Origin: Priapulus caudatus
Taxonomy: Eukaryota > Priapulida > Priapulimorpha > Priapulimorphida > Priapulidae
Direction of reading: 5' to 3'
Assembly: GCF_000485595.1 (NCBI RefSeq)
Contig: NW_014577984.1
Location: forward strand, 97,986-125,090
DNA length: 27,105 nt
Shown: positions 1 to 10,210 of the stretch, piece by piece
How positions within the stretch are numbered: position 1 is the first letter of the stretch
Layout of the letters: each line of letters opens with the position of its first letter
Made by a program: the position numbers and the translations under genes
The notes under the pieces: generated by a model
What the model saw: only the letters and a program-made list of their open reading frames with translations
Told to the model about the DNA's origin: nothing
Database searches by the model: none

Positions 1-203
1 CCAAAGTTCACTTTGCTAGACATGGAATAGCAGATATGGTAACAGACAATGGACCTCAATACACAAGTCAGGAATTTCAGAACTTCAAACAAGATTGGCA
101 ATTTGTACATATAACCAGCTCACCTCTACACAGTCAGAGCAATGGTAAGGCAGAGTCTGCAGTGAAGATCGCAAAAAAGCTAGTCAAGAAGGGAGTACGA
201 GAC
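1..203 (+). repeat. Inverted copy of the integrase segment (arm 1)
   Basis: This stretch is the reverse complement of 684-886. Position n pairs with position 887-n, and the match looks exact over all 203 bases where I compared it, ending sharply at 203/684. It encodes on the plus strand the same part of a Ty3/Gypsy integrase (around VTDNGPQYTS and GKAESAVKIAKK) that the minus strand encodes at 684-886. The arm continues past the left window edge, so its true length is unknown. Near-identity means either a very recent inverted duplication or an assembly or read fold-back artefact. Confidence 0.9.
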
Positions 204-1651
204 GGCAATATCTGGTCGTGTATCTCCCTTGCACGTAGTCTCAGGTACATCCATCGGCGGTTGGCACTCAGTCTCAATCTTGTCAACATCTGTTGATTGA
301 CGAGTGTAATCTTTTCGTATGAATTTCCTATTTCTCCTGTAGACACCCTTTTCAGTCTGCACTAAGTAAGAGCGAGGTCCTACTTTCCCAATGCACGATC
401 CCTTACTCCAGGGCTGTTTCGGGTTAGGTGGTTGCAAGCGAATCGTTTCACCTACTTCTAGCTCTGGAAGCGGTTTTGCTGTCTTGTCATAGTAAAGTTT
501 TGCTCGCTGTCTCCTCCTCTTTATCTCATCTTCCACACCATCACACAGTTCAGGTCGTAATAACCCTTCAGCAGTGGGCATCAGTGTTCTCGTACGACGT
601 GACATCAGTTTCTGGGCTGGGCTTCGTCCACTCGCGTCTGGCGTGTTTCGCCATTCTAGTAATGCCATCTGAATATCAATATTGTCTCGTACTCCCTTCT
701 TGACTAGCTTTTTTGCGATCTTCACTGCAGACTCTGCCTTACCATTGCTCTGACTGTGTAGAGGTGAGCTGGTTATATGTACAAATTGCCAATCTTGTTT
801 GAAGTTCTGAAATTCCTGACTTGTGTATTGAGGTCCATTGTCTGTTACCATATCTGCTATTCCATGTCTAGCAAAGTGAACTTTGGTTGCCTCTATCACC
901 GACTCGCTGGATGTGTTTTCCATCTTATCCAGCTCGAAGTAATCACTGTAATAATCTACCGTCACAAGATAACTTTCTCCGTTGAGTTGAAACAGATCTT
1001 GTCCAACTTTTGACCATGGTAGTTTAGGAATCTCGTGCGTCATTAGTGGCTCTTTCTGCTGCTTCGACAGAAATTCATTGCATGTGGCACACGATTTCAC
1101 ACTCTCCCTTATATCGTTAGCCATGCCTGGCCAGAACAACACATCTCTGGCACGACGAATGCACGCTTCAGAACCCAGGTGACTGGTATGTGAGCGAGAT
1201 ATCATTTGCGATCTCATGCTCACTGGGACTAGTACTCTCATGCCCTTATATATCACACCATCCTGCATGATCAAATCTTCCTTGCAATTCCAATACTCTC
1301 TAATGCACTCCGGCACTTCTTGACGTAGTTGCGGCCATCCTGTCATGACTGTACTCATCAACGTCTGTAATGCTGCATCGTTACTCGTACAAGCCTTGAT
1401 CTGCACGTGCGTACTCCCTGATAAGCGCATGTAGTCGACTTGTTTGATCTGGGCCATTTCTTCAAACAGCTTCTCTTCTCTAGCTAGCTGAAATATTTGA
1501 TAATCCACTAGCGAATCCTTATGCTTGCCCTCATCATCTAGATATGCTCTGCTCAGCAGATCAGCAATGTACATCTTGCATCCTGGTATATATTCAACCT
1601 TCAGATTGTACTTCTGCAAGCGCAGTAGCATTCTCTGTAGTCGTTTTGACA
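180..1651 (-). pseudogene. Ty3/Gypsy pol remnant: RNase H tail, HHCC zinc finger, integrase
   Basis: One open frame runs from the LTR/PBS junction near 1651 down to 180. It starts inside the end of RNase H (SKRLQRMLLRLQ, then VEYIPG and ADLLSRA), then has a linker, an HHCC zinc-binding module (H...H followed by CATCNEF), and an integrase core. The catalytic acids are visible as GQDLF, VTDNGPQ and GKAESA. A basic C-terminal region follows. In the family these domains insert element cDNA into the genome. Gag, protease, reverse transcriptase and most of RNase H are absent, so the copy is non-autonomous although the remaining frame is uninterrupted. The last residues, after position 203, come from the inverted arm and are not native. 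The open frame suggests a young insertion or a recent deletion. Confidence 0.9.
684..886 (-). repeat. Inverted repeat arm 2, inside the integrase frame
   Basis: This is the second arm of the inverted duplication, paired with 1-203 across a 480-bp spacer that carries the integrase C-terminal region. It lies in the intact minus-strand integrase frame, so it is probably the original copy and 1-203 the added one. Confidence 0.88.
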
Positions 1652-1666
1652 CCACTTCTGACACCA
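1652..1666 (-). other. Retrotransposon primer binding site
   Basis: The minus strand reads TGGTGTCAGAAGTGG immediately after a CA that ends the putative LTR. A TGG-starting sequence next to the 5' LTR is the expected form of a tRNA-primed minus-strand start site, and this wording is common in Ty3/Gypsy elements. The RNase H reading frame begins within a few bases of it, so all of gag through reverse transcriptase has been removed. The annealing tRNA was not determined. Confidence 0.75.
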
Positions 1667-1924
1667 TGTTTATCTTGTCTATATTCATTTATAAAGAAAT
1701 CTTATTAAAACACAATCGACACGTTGTATAGTGCAACTGGTTTACTCCTCCATACTGCCAAGCACCCTGAGTCGGCACGCATACAAGTGGCGCCACCTCT
1801 TGGTGTATATAACAACATCCACAACACTGTCGACATAACAAGTCTCTCAGACCAAACAAACTCTGAAGGTGGATCATTTGCACGGTCAGTATTCAGTTAG
1901 ACCTCATGATCTGATGGTACAACA
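1667..1924 (-). repeat. Probable 5' LTR of the left Gypsy element
   Basis: On the minus strand this runs from TGTTGTACC to GATAAACA, giving short TGTT/AACA ends and the TG...CA form of an LTR, and it abuts the primer binding site. A TATA-like TTATATAC lies inside it (plus 1802-1812 region). The right-hand boundary is the weaker one, because no second LTR or target-site duplication is in the window to confirm it. Confidence 0.6.
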
Positions 1925-2321
1925 TTATATCTAAAAAAGTTTTGAACAAAACCTCTGACATTCGACATGGAACACTTTAAAGTTTTGTATTACAAAAGAA
2001 GATATCAAGTATACTAATTCATCATGAATAATTTCACGTGGTAAAATGAAATCCTGCGACATTAATCTGCAATAATTCATACCTCATCGACGATTGCGCA
2101 TGTAAACACTTGTCCTACTTCGGTTTGTCTATGCTTCAAGATGTTAAGAATACTGCTTCCACATCCACACAGCGTGCATCCAATGATATCAGCTCGAGTA
2201 AGCACAAAAGACCGCCACTTCATACCTTCACCTCCACCAGGCATTCCTACCATCTACGCAGCAAACATGCAAATAAATAAAATCCGAACTGAACAAAAGA
2301 ACTTTGTGTCAGCAACAAATA
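1925..2321. other. Non-coding stretch, nothing recognised
   Basis: AT-rich sequence between the left LTR and the first dispersed repeat. Small open frames occur on the plus strand but show no domain and overlap one another. No RNA gene or repeat was recognised. Confidence 0.5.
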
Positions 2322-2865
2322 AAACAAGTGCCGCGGAGCGACAGCGCTCATCTAACGTCTACTGCGGTGACTCTGTGGTGGAGTGGTGGGATTCTAGTAA
2401 ACCCTGTTAGTCCCAAATGTGTTCAGCATAGCGACGGCCGAAACAGTGGAATGCACAGGGTGGTACAGAGACCTTCCTCAAAGAATGTTCGTTGGGATCA
2501 TTATGAAGTTGCCACGAGATGGCGCGTACGTTAAGTGTCTCAGATAAAAGATGGAAGTCCCTCGTACGTAGTAGCAACAACTATTTGCAAGACAGAATAG
2601 GTAAGCACTCATCCATTTACCTACACAAGCCTACAGGCTGGCAATAGAGAGCTGCCACCTGTAACAATTAACGCAGGCAAAAACTACACAGTACTATCAC
2701 CACCACATGCACTGGCAGTAGCCACTGGCAGTGGCATAGTTACATGTAACATATGACAGTACAGAATGCCATAAGAAATTATACGATTTATGAGCATAAA
2801 CCTTCTTAACCAAATTTAGCGTTTTGAAATTTCACTGTGACATTGTAGCCTCATACATCCAGGCA
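2322..2865 (+). repeat. Dispersed repeat, copy L (about 550 bp)
   Basis: This segment aligns in the same orientation with 26532-27105, at the far end of the window. Shared landmarks include GAGTGGTGGGATTCTAG, AGACAGAATAGG, CAGGCAAAAACTACACAG, TTATACGATTTA and ATTTCACTGTGACATTGTA. The copies differ by many substitutions and single-base indels, so the family is old. No protein-coding frame is conserved between them. The family is not recognised, and its termini are only approximate because the two copies fade gradually. Confidence 0.8.
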
Positions 2866-3110
2866 TGTATAGATTCTACTAGCAAACGCCGGCAGTCAAA
2901 TTCTTTCTAACAGACAGTCAACAAATCCATGTTTAACCTCCTCTGAGGGTCAAAAGGTTACGGACCACTTACTCTTCGCATGTCAGCAGAAAGTAGATTT
3001 CATGGTCCTTTCAATAATGCCATAAAAATGCTAGGGCACCGCTGAAACAAAAAGTTTTTCAATCGCTCCGTCAGACCATGTGTCCTAAGAAAATGTCTAA
3101 AACCTCCCTG
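2866..3110. other. Spacer, nothing recognised
   Basis: No coding frame or repeat is supported here. It lies between the first dispersed repeat and the GGAC-tailed element. Confidence 0.4.
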
Positions 3111-3114
3111 TGCC

Positions 3115-3510
3115 ATTGACCTTTGACCTGTGACCTCGAATTTCGGCACAGTGATGGCTTTTCCTACCATGATGCTATACACCAACTATCACGAGCCTAG
3201 GTCGAGCCGTTTAGATTTGTGCCGGCAATTCTGCATTTCCTCCTATACCTTAAGTTAAGGAGTGAATGTTCCCCTTCTTTTACACCTCTTGACCTTTGAC
3301 CTTTGACCCCAGCTTCGACATCCAACTCGTTTTGACGATTCCCCCAATGTGCCGAATATCGTGACCGTACTCGAGCGGTTAAGATTTGTGCCAACTGTTG
3401 ACAGACGGACGGACGGACGGACGGACGGACGGACGGACGACGGACGGACGGACGGACGGACAATCATGCAATTCTTACAAGCTGCATCTGACTATGTCAG
3501 ATGAGCTAAT
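3115..3510 (+). repeat. Non-autonomous repeat A with (GGAC)n tract and terminal hairpin
   Basis: The left part holds two imperfect tandem copies with a period near 168 bp, each containing TGACCTTTGACCT and later a TTTGTGCC motif (around 3211 and 3379). A pure tetranucleotide tract (GGAC)n follows at 3404-3461. Then comes a hairpin at 3480-3507 with stems AGCT/AGCT and CATCTGAC/GTCAGATG around a TAT loop, followed by an A-rich run. The same order of tract then hairpin recurs in repeat B at 4759-4838, which argues for one mobile family. Class is unresolved: SINE-like, MITE or Helitron-like are all possible. Confidence 0.65.
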
Positions 3511-3539
3511 AAATACATTAAAAAAAAATTACAAGAAAT

Positions 3540-3895
3540 GAAAGTGTCAATGACACTGTAGCTCACCTTAGGTGTGATAGAAGAGGGAGGGAGGGGATAT
3601 ATAAAGCAAAAGTATATATGGGAGAACTCCCATTATATAGCATATCTCCTATTATATACTCTTGATAATGATATATGCATAAGTTTTGATGCGAAAATAA
3701 ATGTTTCAGATCTGAAAGTCTGAAATCTGACGAGAGAAGCGCTACGCCTAAATGATCGCCATTTTAGTTTCGAATATCGCGTAAATAAAAACAATAAAAT
3801 ATTCCAGTCAAATTACTGTAACAAAGAATCTAAACACAAATATTACACGTATATAGGTATGATTGTAGAGTTGTTGACCAGTTAGCGAAATAAAC
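3540..3895. other. AT-rich spacer
   Basis: Mostly AT-rich sequence, with a small stem ATGGGAG-AA-CTCCCAT near 3630 and a CACCT/AGGTG stem near 3563. No gene is supported. Confidence 0.4.
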
Positions 3896-3899
3896 GTAA

Positions 3900-4758
3900 T
3901 AGGACGTTGTCATCTCTCCATAGGAGTAACAACTGTCCATAGGATTTAACAAAATCGAGTGAATTTAGATGGCCATTTTTCATTTTTGCAAAAAGTGGGC
4001 GTGGCTCGAAAGTGGTCGACTGGCGTGCTACAAATAGAATTCAAATCTCTCCCATAGGAGTAACAACTGTATTCAATTTGAAACATGTGGGTCAAAGGTT
4101 CTTTTAGTTATCATTGACCGTAGGCAGACACTGAAATGCAGTGAAATTGCCAAAACTACCGAATTTGCATAATTAAAAAAAAAAATATCAAAAGCCGTGT
4201 GATATGTTTTGGTGCTAGTCCTCATTCATTCACATATATACCAGAAATGAGCAAAATCCATTGAACCTGAACTGACTTATGGCCATTTCCATTTTTGCCA
4301 AAAAGTGGACGTGGCTCGAATGTAGGTCGACTGGCGTGCTCCAAAATAGGACGTTCAAACCTCTCCCATAGGAGTAACAACTACATGCAATTTTAAAACA
4401 TGTGGATCAAATCCTTCTTGAGTTATCGTTGACCGTAGGCAGACACTGAAATGCATAGTAAAATTGCCAAAATCTACCTAATTTGCATAATTAAAAAAAT
4501 AATTAAAAACCTGTGTGATATGTTTTGGGGCCAGTCCTCATTCCTTCACATACCAGAAATGAGCAAAATCCATTGAACCTGAACTGACTTATGGCCATTT
4601 CCATTTTTGCCAAAAAGTGGACGTGGCTCGAATGTAGGTCGACTGGCATGCTCCAGAATAGGACGTTCAAACCTCTCCCATAGGAGTAACAACTATATGC
4701 AATTTGAAACATGTGGGTCAAACGGTTCTTGAGTTATCGTTGACCGTAGCCAAATGTT
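3900..4758 (+). repeat. Tandem array of a roughly 312-bp unit, about three copies
   Basis: The motif GGCCATTT recurs at 3971, 4281 and 4593, giving steps of 310 and 312 bases. Each copy carries in order AAAAAGTGG.CGTGGCTCG, GTCGACTGGC.TGCT, CCATAGGAGTAACAACT, a GTTATC.TTGACCGTAG stretch and TTTGCATAATTAAAAAA. Copies 2 and 3 are closer to each other than to copy 1. The array leads straight into the GGAC tract and hairpin of repeat B. Confidence 0.88.
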
Positions 4759-4842
4759 GACGGACGGACGGACGGACGGACATACAACGGACGACACCCC
4801 ATGGCAATAGCTCATCTTGACGATGTCAAGGCGAGCTATAAA
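4759..4842 (+). repeat. Repeat B end: (GGAC)n tract and terminal hairpin
   Basis: A (GGAC)n tract at 4759-4780 is followed by a hairpin at 4808-4838 with stems TAGCTC/GAGCTA and CTTGAC/GTCAAG around a GAT loop. The arrangement matches repeat A at 3404-3507, although the stem bases differ in a partly compensating way. Confidence 0.75.
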
Positions 4843-5056
4843 ATGGGTCATAGAATCCCACACGATGGGAATTGTAGCATGACACACATGCTGGTGAGAG
4901 ACGGTATGCAAATTCCCCGCACAGTAAGCGAAATGTACAACAAAATACATCGTGTTGACAATAAAGAACTGGGGGAGACTTTAGATTCCAACGTGTATGC
5001 AGTTAGCCTTGCCTGACAGACATGCTGGTACGGCCACGTTCGAGTGAGATGTGTAC

Positions 5057-5208
5057 CTTGTTTTTTTCGGCGTTCAAGCTTTTCAGACGCAACACAAGCT
5101 TGTCGATCTCCTTCGCCTTTTTGCGATCACACTCCTGCCTGAAAGCAGCGATGTGCGTCGTCAGTCTGTGAATCTCAGCGTCGACGCTTTTGATGACTCC
5201 CGCTTTGT
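5057..5208 (-). CDS. SETX: SETX exon 10 of the model: charged helical stalk
   Basis: The acceptor is TTCACTTACAG and the donor is CAAG/GTACAC. It enters in phase 1, completing an Asp codon, and leaves in phase 0. About 50 residues rich in Lys, Arg, Glu and Leu form an amphipathic, coiled-coil-like helix (ECDRKKAKEIDKLVLRLKSL). In Sen1/SETX the insert between motif Ia and the DEAG box contains long stalk helices, and this exon sits exactly there. The next exon, which should carry the DEAG box, is not between 1 and 5056, so the following intron spans the rest of the left side and leaves the window. Confidence 0.85.
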
Positions 5209-5371
5209 CTGTAAGTGAACGACAGGTGTTGCACTGACGTGAGCGGTGGGAGAGTGCAATGCGAGAGAAACCCACAGCAAAAATATAATGGGGTTTATAG
5301 AAATGATCTTTTTTGCCAGGCAGCAAGTACTTTCTCCCTTCCTCTCTTCCTCCCTCCCTGCACGTACACAC

Positions 5372-5594
5372 CTTTCATTCTGGCTCGCTCAACCTGGGCG
5401 TCGAGTGAGATGCAATGCACGTCGGCGTGCATGTGTTTCGTCTTGCCGATGCGTAGCAGCGACAGCGCCCCCTGGGTGGGGCAGCCGGTGCGGCGCTTCA
5501 TGCGTTCGCGGTCGAGCAGACGCTGCATTAGGAGGTCCAGCGCGTTGTTCGATGGAGCGGTCAGCAAGATCTTCGGCCGCCTGTCCACGGGCGC
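5372..5594 (-). CDS. SETX: SETX exon 9 of the model: helicase motif Ia
   Basis: The acceptor CTCATTGCAG opens the exon in phase 0 and the donor AAAG/GTGTGT closes it in phase 1. Residues 8-20 read KILLTAPSNNALD, the motif Ia of Upf1-like SF1 helicases, which contacts the nucleic acid. LLRIGKTKHMHADV and ISLDAQVERARMK follow, matching the order in SETX after motif Ia. The exon is GC-rich, which produces long artefactual open frames on the opposite strand. It is separated from the Walker A exon by a 5.8-kb intron that holds a Gypsy relic. Confidence 0.93.
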
Positions 5595-5940
5595 CTGCAA
5601 TGAGAATGCCACCTGGTGCTGAATCACAAACGTGCAGCCATTTCACTTTTTTCACTTGGTAGGATGGAGGCGTGTGGCATTACGTTAACCCAAGGCAGCG
5701 AGTGAATTATAGTTTTGGTTTCCAATCTCTGTGATCCTAGTGGACAATATTTCCTTGCTGCCGTGGATAGATACAAACACAGGGTGAATTGCCAACAAGC
5801 ACATACACGAGACACTACCCTACTATACTATCCATACAGGATCTCGCAAATTAGCTTCAGCTTCAAAGGCACAGTGGACCCGATGTGCGTTAAAGGTCTG
5901 GGAAAATCTCGTGTCACACGCAGCCCTTGTAGAGGAAGCC
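5595..5940 (-). other. Intron sequence flanking the Gypsy insertion
   Basis: This is the part of the 5,595-11,425 intron between the motif Ia exon and the start of the LTR. It contains no further helicase motif and no recognised repeat. Confidence 0.6.
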
Positions 5941-6505
5941 TGTAATGAAGCAAATTCAGTCATACTTATTAAATTTACACCGGCAGATTCGGTGACAGGG
6001 ACTGGCCTCGGGCGACTAATCAGTCACCCACCTCAGTAGTGTCAAGGCAGTGGGACAGTGGTCACTGCCCCCCCCCATCGAAAGTTGTGAAAGCGATCCA
6101 TGTTATGTGGGCCAAACGCGTGACTTACTTAAGTCACGTGGTTCGGCGAGAATTATATAAAAAGGCCCATTTTAGAACAGAAAAGTAGAGTCGCCTTCGC
6201 TAGATGTGAGTATAGTAGCTTGCCTTGTCTAATTGTATTTGTGTGTAAACTACTTTGATACTGTGTGTAAACTACTTTGAGACTGGTAAACTACTTTGAT
6301 ACGGTTGATTGTACAGTGTATATTGTGCTGTGATTATTGTTTAGATTACAACCCGTGTACGCGCCATGCCCCTAGAGGGATTATAATATTTGTGTATTAC
6401 TCGGTAAAGGATTAATAGAACTAATTGTTGTACGTTACATCTTGTTTCTGTCATACGTTATTCACGTCTGTCTATTAATCGTGCTATCTAGTGGTACATC
6501 TTACA
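5941..6505 (+). repeat. 5' LTR of the plus-strand Gypsy relic
   Basis: The segment starts TGTAATGAAGC and ends ATCTTACA, so its termini are the inverted pair TGTAA/TTACA, and it is 565 bp long. Its first 81 bases recur with minor changes at 11156-11236, right after a purine tract, which is where a 3' LTR should begin. It holds a TATA box near 6154. No clear TGG primer site abuts the end; the nearest candidate, TGGTACAC, lies about 20 bases downstream. Confidence 0.8.
6120..6165 (+). promoter_or_regulatory. LTR promoter: palindrome, E-box and TATA box
   Basis: An 8-base inverted repeat GTGACTTA-CT-TAAGTCAC at 6120-6137 overlaps a CACGTG E-box core (6135-6140). It sits a short distance before TTATATAAAAAG at about 6152. 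This is the layout of an RNA polymerase II promoter in an LTR U3 region. Binding factors are not known. Confidence 0.5.
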
Positions 6506-6629
6506 CGCGCCAAAGGTCACGAACCTGGTACACTATACGACACAAGCCTCATTACAACTAGTGCCGTGAAAGCTTTTGGTAAGATAGCATAATTATTAGA
6601 CAGATATTGTATGTTGCTAACGTGTTGTT

Positions 6630-8770
6630 GTGTTTTCTGGTTTAAAATTAAATCCATTAAAATGCAACTTTATAAAGCAGAACGTACGTTACTTGGGTCA
6701 TATTATATCGCCCCAAGGGATCAAACCTGATCCAGAAAAAATAGATGCCATTAAAAACTTAAAACCACCCGCCACCATAAAACAAGTAAGATCGTTTCTC
6801 GGGATGGCTTTCCTATTATAGAGCGCACATAAAGGATTTTTCTAAAATAGCAATGCCATTAACTATGTTAACTAAAAAAACACGCAAAATTTATTTGGGG
6901 TGAACAGGCTAAACTAGCATTCCAACACTTAAAGGCTTCACTAATATCAGCTCCGATTCTCGCGTACCCAGATATACATAAACAGTATAAGCTATATACC
7001 GATGCGAGTAATCACGCGGTAGGTGCAGTACTAGCCCAAGATAATCCTCAGGGCAAGGAAATTGTTATATACTATCTCAGCCATCAGTTAACCCCTACAC
7101 AATGTTGTTGGTCGGCAATGAATCGTGAAGCCTGTGCATTAATTTACGCCTTGCAGAAGCTTCGACATTATCTCGCTGAGCTTCTTTCAAGGTCATCACC
7201 GATCATAAGTGTTTAGAGTTCACTCTAAAAAGTCCTACATTGAAAGATCCCCGGTTATTACGTTGGGCAATGATAATCAGCAAATTTCAGCCGTTTATAA
7301 AGTATACGTCAGTACTGTCAAGGCTCACTAATCACGCGACTCAAATAGACGAAGGACAAACAATGGACTCACACGGCATGCAATCCAAGAAACCGGTCAC
7401 CCCAGTAAACAACAGGCAACACCTAGCGCAGGTAAACAACGCTTTGGAACCAACTTCCATTCATTATATCCAACAAAGTGAAAGTGACGTGGACAGCGAG
7501 AATGAGGAGACACGCCCGCCGGCATTATGATCAGAAGCAATCAAGGCTCAGCAAGACAGCAACTCCACGGTCTATCTCATACGCACCACGCTCACATCTC
7601 AAGCTACAACTATCAAGGATTTAAAGATATTATCATCGTACTTCATCGACAAAGATGACTTACTCTATCATATCCCAAAAGAAGGCGAGGTCGAAGCGTA
7701 ACTAGTAATCCCCGAGAAATTTGCTACAGCAATTATAGCAGCACATCATGACGATAAATTCGGCGCGCATTTTGGATTTGCAAGAACCTATAATACCATA
7801 CGGCAACGATACCATAGCAAGATGTATGTCACCATTAAGGACTATATTAACAAATGTATCGTATGTAAATCAAAGAAACTAATGTACCTTCGCCCCTCGG
7901 CGCAGCTCCGATTCCAAATGCACCTTTCGAAATTTTATCTGTTGATACCGTCGAGTACCCTATCACACCACGTGGCAATAGATACATTATTCATTTTCAC
8001 GACCAACTATCACAGTGGCCAGAATGTTTTCCAGTAAAAAATAAATCGGCAGCGACAGTTGCGGATCTGTTGATTAATGAGATAATCCCACTACACTCTT
8101 GCCCTAAAATTCTACTTTCAGATAATGGGAAACAATATGTCAATGCACTAATGACTAAACTAACAACACATTTTAAAATCCAAGCTGTAAAATGTGCTCC
8201 ATACCACCCAGTTTCTAACACCTCATGCGAACGCTTCCATCGAGTTATGAATTCGTTTATCGCGAAATATGTCGACCCAGCACAGAATAATTGGGACCTA
8301 TTACTCCCCTCTTTATTGGCGGCATATCGTATGAGTATTCATTAAACCACACAGCATTCACCTTTTTACCTTTTATACTCTAGGCCCCCTGTATTTCCCC
8401 TTGATAACGTATTATTACCTAGATGTAAAGGTTATGATGAGGACCCACTTGCGCAGAACATAGAAAGATTTCATCACGCATATTCACATCTGAAGGAGGC
8501 AACAAGAAAGGTCAGAAAAAGAAATAAGAGGCTCTACGATAGGAAAGCTAGGGCACACAAATTCAAGGTTGGAGATGCTGTATATTACCACGATCCAACA
8601 TTGAAGCCAGACACAACTTCGAAGCTAGTATCTCCTTGGAAACCACATTTCACCGTTATTAAAGTCATAACGCCCAAGAAATCTTTGCTGCAACATGAGA
8701 CAACAAGACGCGAGATAACAGCGCATGTCGCCAATCTCCGCGCAGCTCATCCATATTTGCGTTGGGATCA
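6630..8770 (+). pseudogene. Decayed Ty3/Gypsy pol: RT end, RNase H, zinc finger, integrase
   Basis: The relic begins in the C-terminal part of reverse transcriptase (LKLNPLKCNF, RYLGHIISPQGIKPDPEKI, RSFLG), then shifts frame. RNase H is seen at about 6990-7190 (LYTDASNHAVGAVLAQ, SAMNREACALIYAL), with another shift before FKVITDHKCLEF and RLLRWAMIISKF. An HHCC zinc-binding module follows at about 7740-7870 (AAHHDDKFGAHFG, CIVCKSKK). The integrase core shows SVDTVEY, LLSDNGKQYV and NTSCERFHRVM, so all three acidic positions are still readable. A basic C-terminal region ends near 8770. At least four frameshifts and several stops break it, including stops near 6821, 7528, 7699 and 8343. It cannot make an intact polyprotein. 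Confidence 0.92.
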
Positions 8771-9640
8771 GCCCAATAAAGAAGCCCACGAACAACAAGA
8801 GCAACAGCCACAGGAAAAACCTACGAGAAAGCAGCCATTGCGATTAGCAATGCGCGCATACCCGGCGCACCCTCATCCCTGGATAGCTCCACCGAGGATT
8901 CAGATGATGAGCACCTACAGGAGCAAGCATCGTCTGACAATTATTTTAGCAAGAGTGACCTCATGCCCTTAGCAAGGTTATTGCCGGGACACTCTATCCA
9001 GGAAGCCGCTCATCCGACTTCCGCTGAATAAGAACAAGTTAAATAAACTGGACTCAATTAGCGTCAAACAGCCAAGTGCCTTGGTAGGAGTGCACACCTA
9101 CCAGGTTGTTGAAGCCGTGCAATGAGCTCAAAGTAGTAATTAGATCAACTACTAATGGTATTTCTTTCATAAACCATTCCTACACACATACAACAACAAC
9201 CTGTGTTTGCGCAGCATAGGAGGAGTACTGGAGGAGCAGTATTGTATCAAACACTGAGAGTTCATAGCACCTCGTTATTTTAGTCTTCGTTTATTTTTTT
9301 ATTTTTTTTTTATTTTTTCCAGCCGTACTACAGTACTACAGCAGGATTACTATATAAAACACACAGATATATTATGTCAGGGATTTAACTGATTATGCGT
9401 TAGCGTTATTTCTAAAGCACGACCGATAAGTCCAATAACATTGTCAATGCAGACTTCATCTCTTGTCTCATCCTAAACATAAATCTTATATCGGGAACGA
9501 TAATTGGGTAATTTCGCCGATAAAGAAATTTCGCTACCCAACTATATAGCACCAGGCAACCCAACCACTACCCCCCTCCCCCACACACACACATTGCACA
9601 TTCCAGACCAAACTATTTTGTAAAATGATGCGCAGACTCT
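8771..9640 (+). other. Internal region of the Gypsy relic after integrase
   Basis: A Gln/Lys-rich tail of the integrase frame fades out by about 8972. After that I see only AT-rich sequence, a T-rich tract near 9290-9320 and a small stem TGGTAGG/CCTACCA near 9082. No known domain is visible. Confidence 0.5.
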
Positions 9641-10210
9641 GACTGATTTGGTATTTTCAGGCATAGACATGCACAAGCGTCAAAAAAGGCATGATTTAAA
9701 TTTCCTATTTGAGTTCACAATGCAACGTGTTATAATTTTATGTGATGATTTCATTTGTGTTTACTTTCAAACGTACTATAGGTTATGTATTGATATCATT
9801 TTTGTTTACGACGTGTTACACTTTTATTTTATGCTTGCATTTTTGTTTCATTAAAATTTCGTTTTTTTATCTATGTATTTTTTATATATATGTATATTAC
9901 TTTACCTTTTTTTTTGGTAACTACATGATTACGGTTTCTTATACATGTAGAACTTGTTCAAATGCGTTATTATGTCACCTTCAAATTTGTTTTTTCGATT
10001 TTTTGTTTACGCTATTCACGATCAGTGAATAATCCTATGTTTATGAGTTTTTAACAGCAATTCCGTCTCGTCACTACTTGTGCTAACACCGTGGATGCAA
10101 ACTACAACAATGTGATCATACTCAAACGATTCTAACCGTGGGAAAACACATCCAACATCAGTCACTACGTTGCTGTTGAGTATTATCCGTATGACTCGCT
10201 ACCTCGCATC

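Noticed and set aside
1689-1883. 64-codon minus-strand frame upstream of the left pol
   Set aside because: It lies within the LTR, between its TATA-like motif and the primer binding site. No protein similarity is visible.
3197-3467. Frames reading Arg-Pro-Ser-Val repeats
   Set aside because: These are translations of the (GGAC)n tract, open in several frames because the repeat lacks stops.
3900-4758. CRISPR-like array
   Set aside because: Unit length is 312 bp with diverging copies and no short spacers, in an animal genome.
1-5056. Remaining SETX exons with the DEAG box
   Set aside because: I looked on the minus strand for DEAG, the QYRM-like and motif VI-like segments and found none. The gene must continue left of the window.
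5215-5662. Plus-strand frames of about 135 codons
   Set aside because: They overlap the GC-rich motif Ia exon of SETX on the other strand and have no domain. They are shadows.
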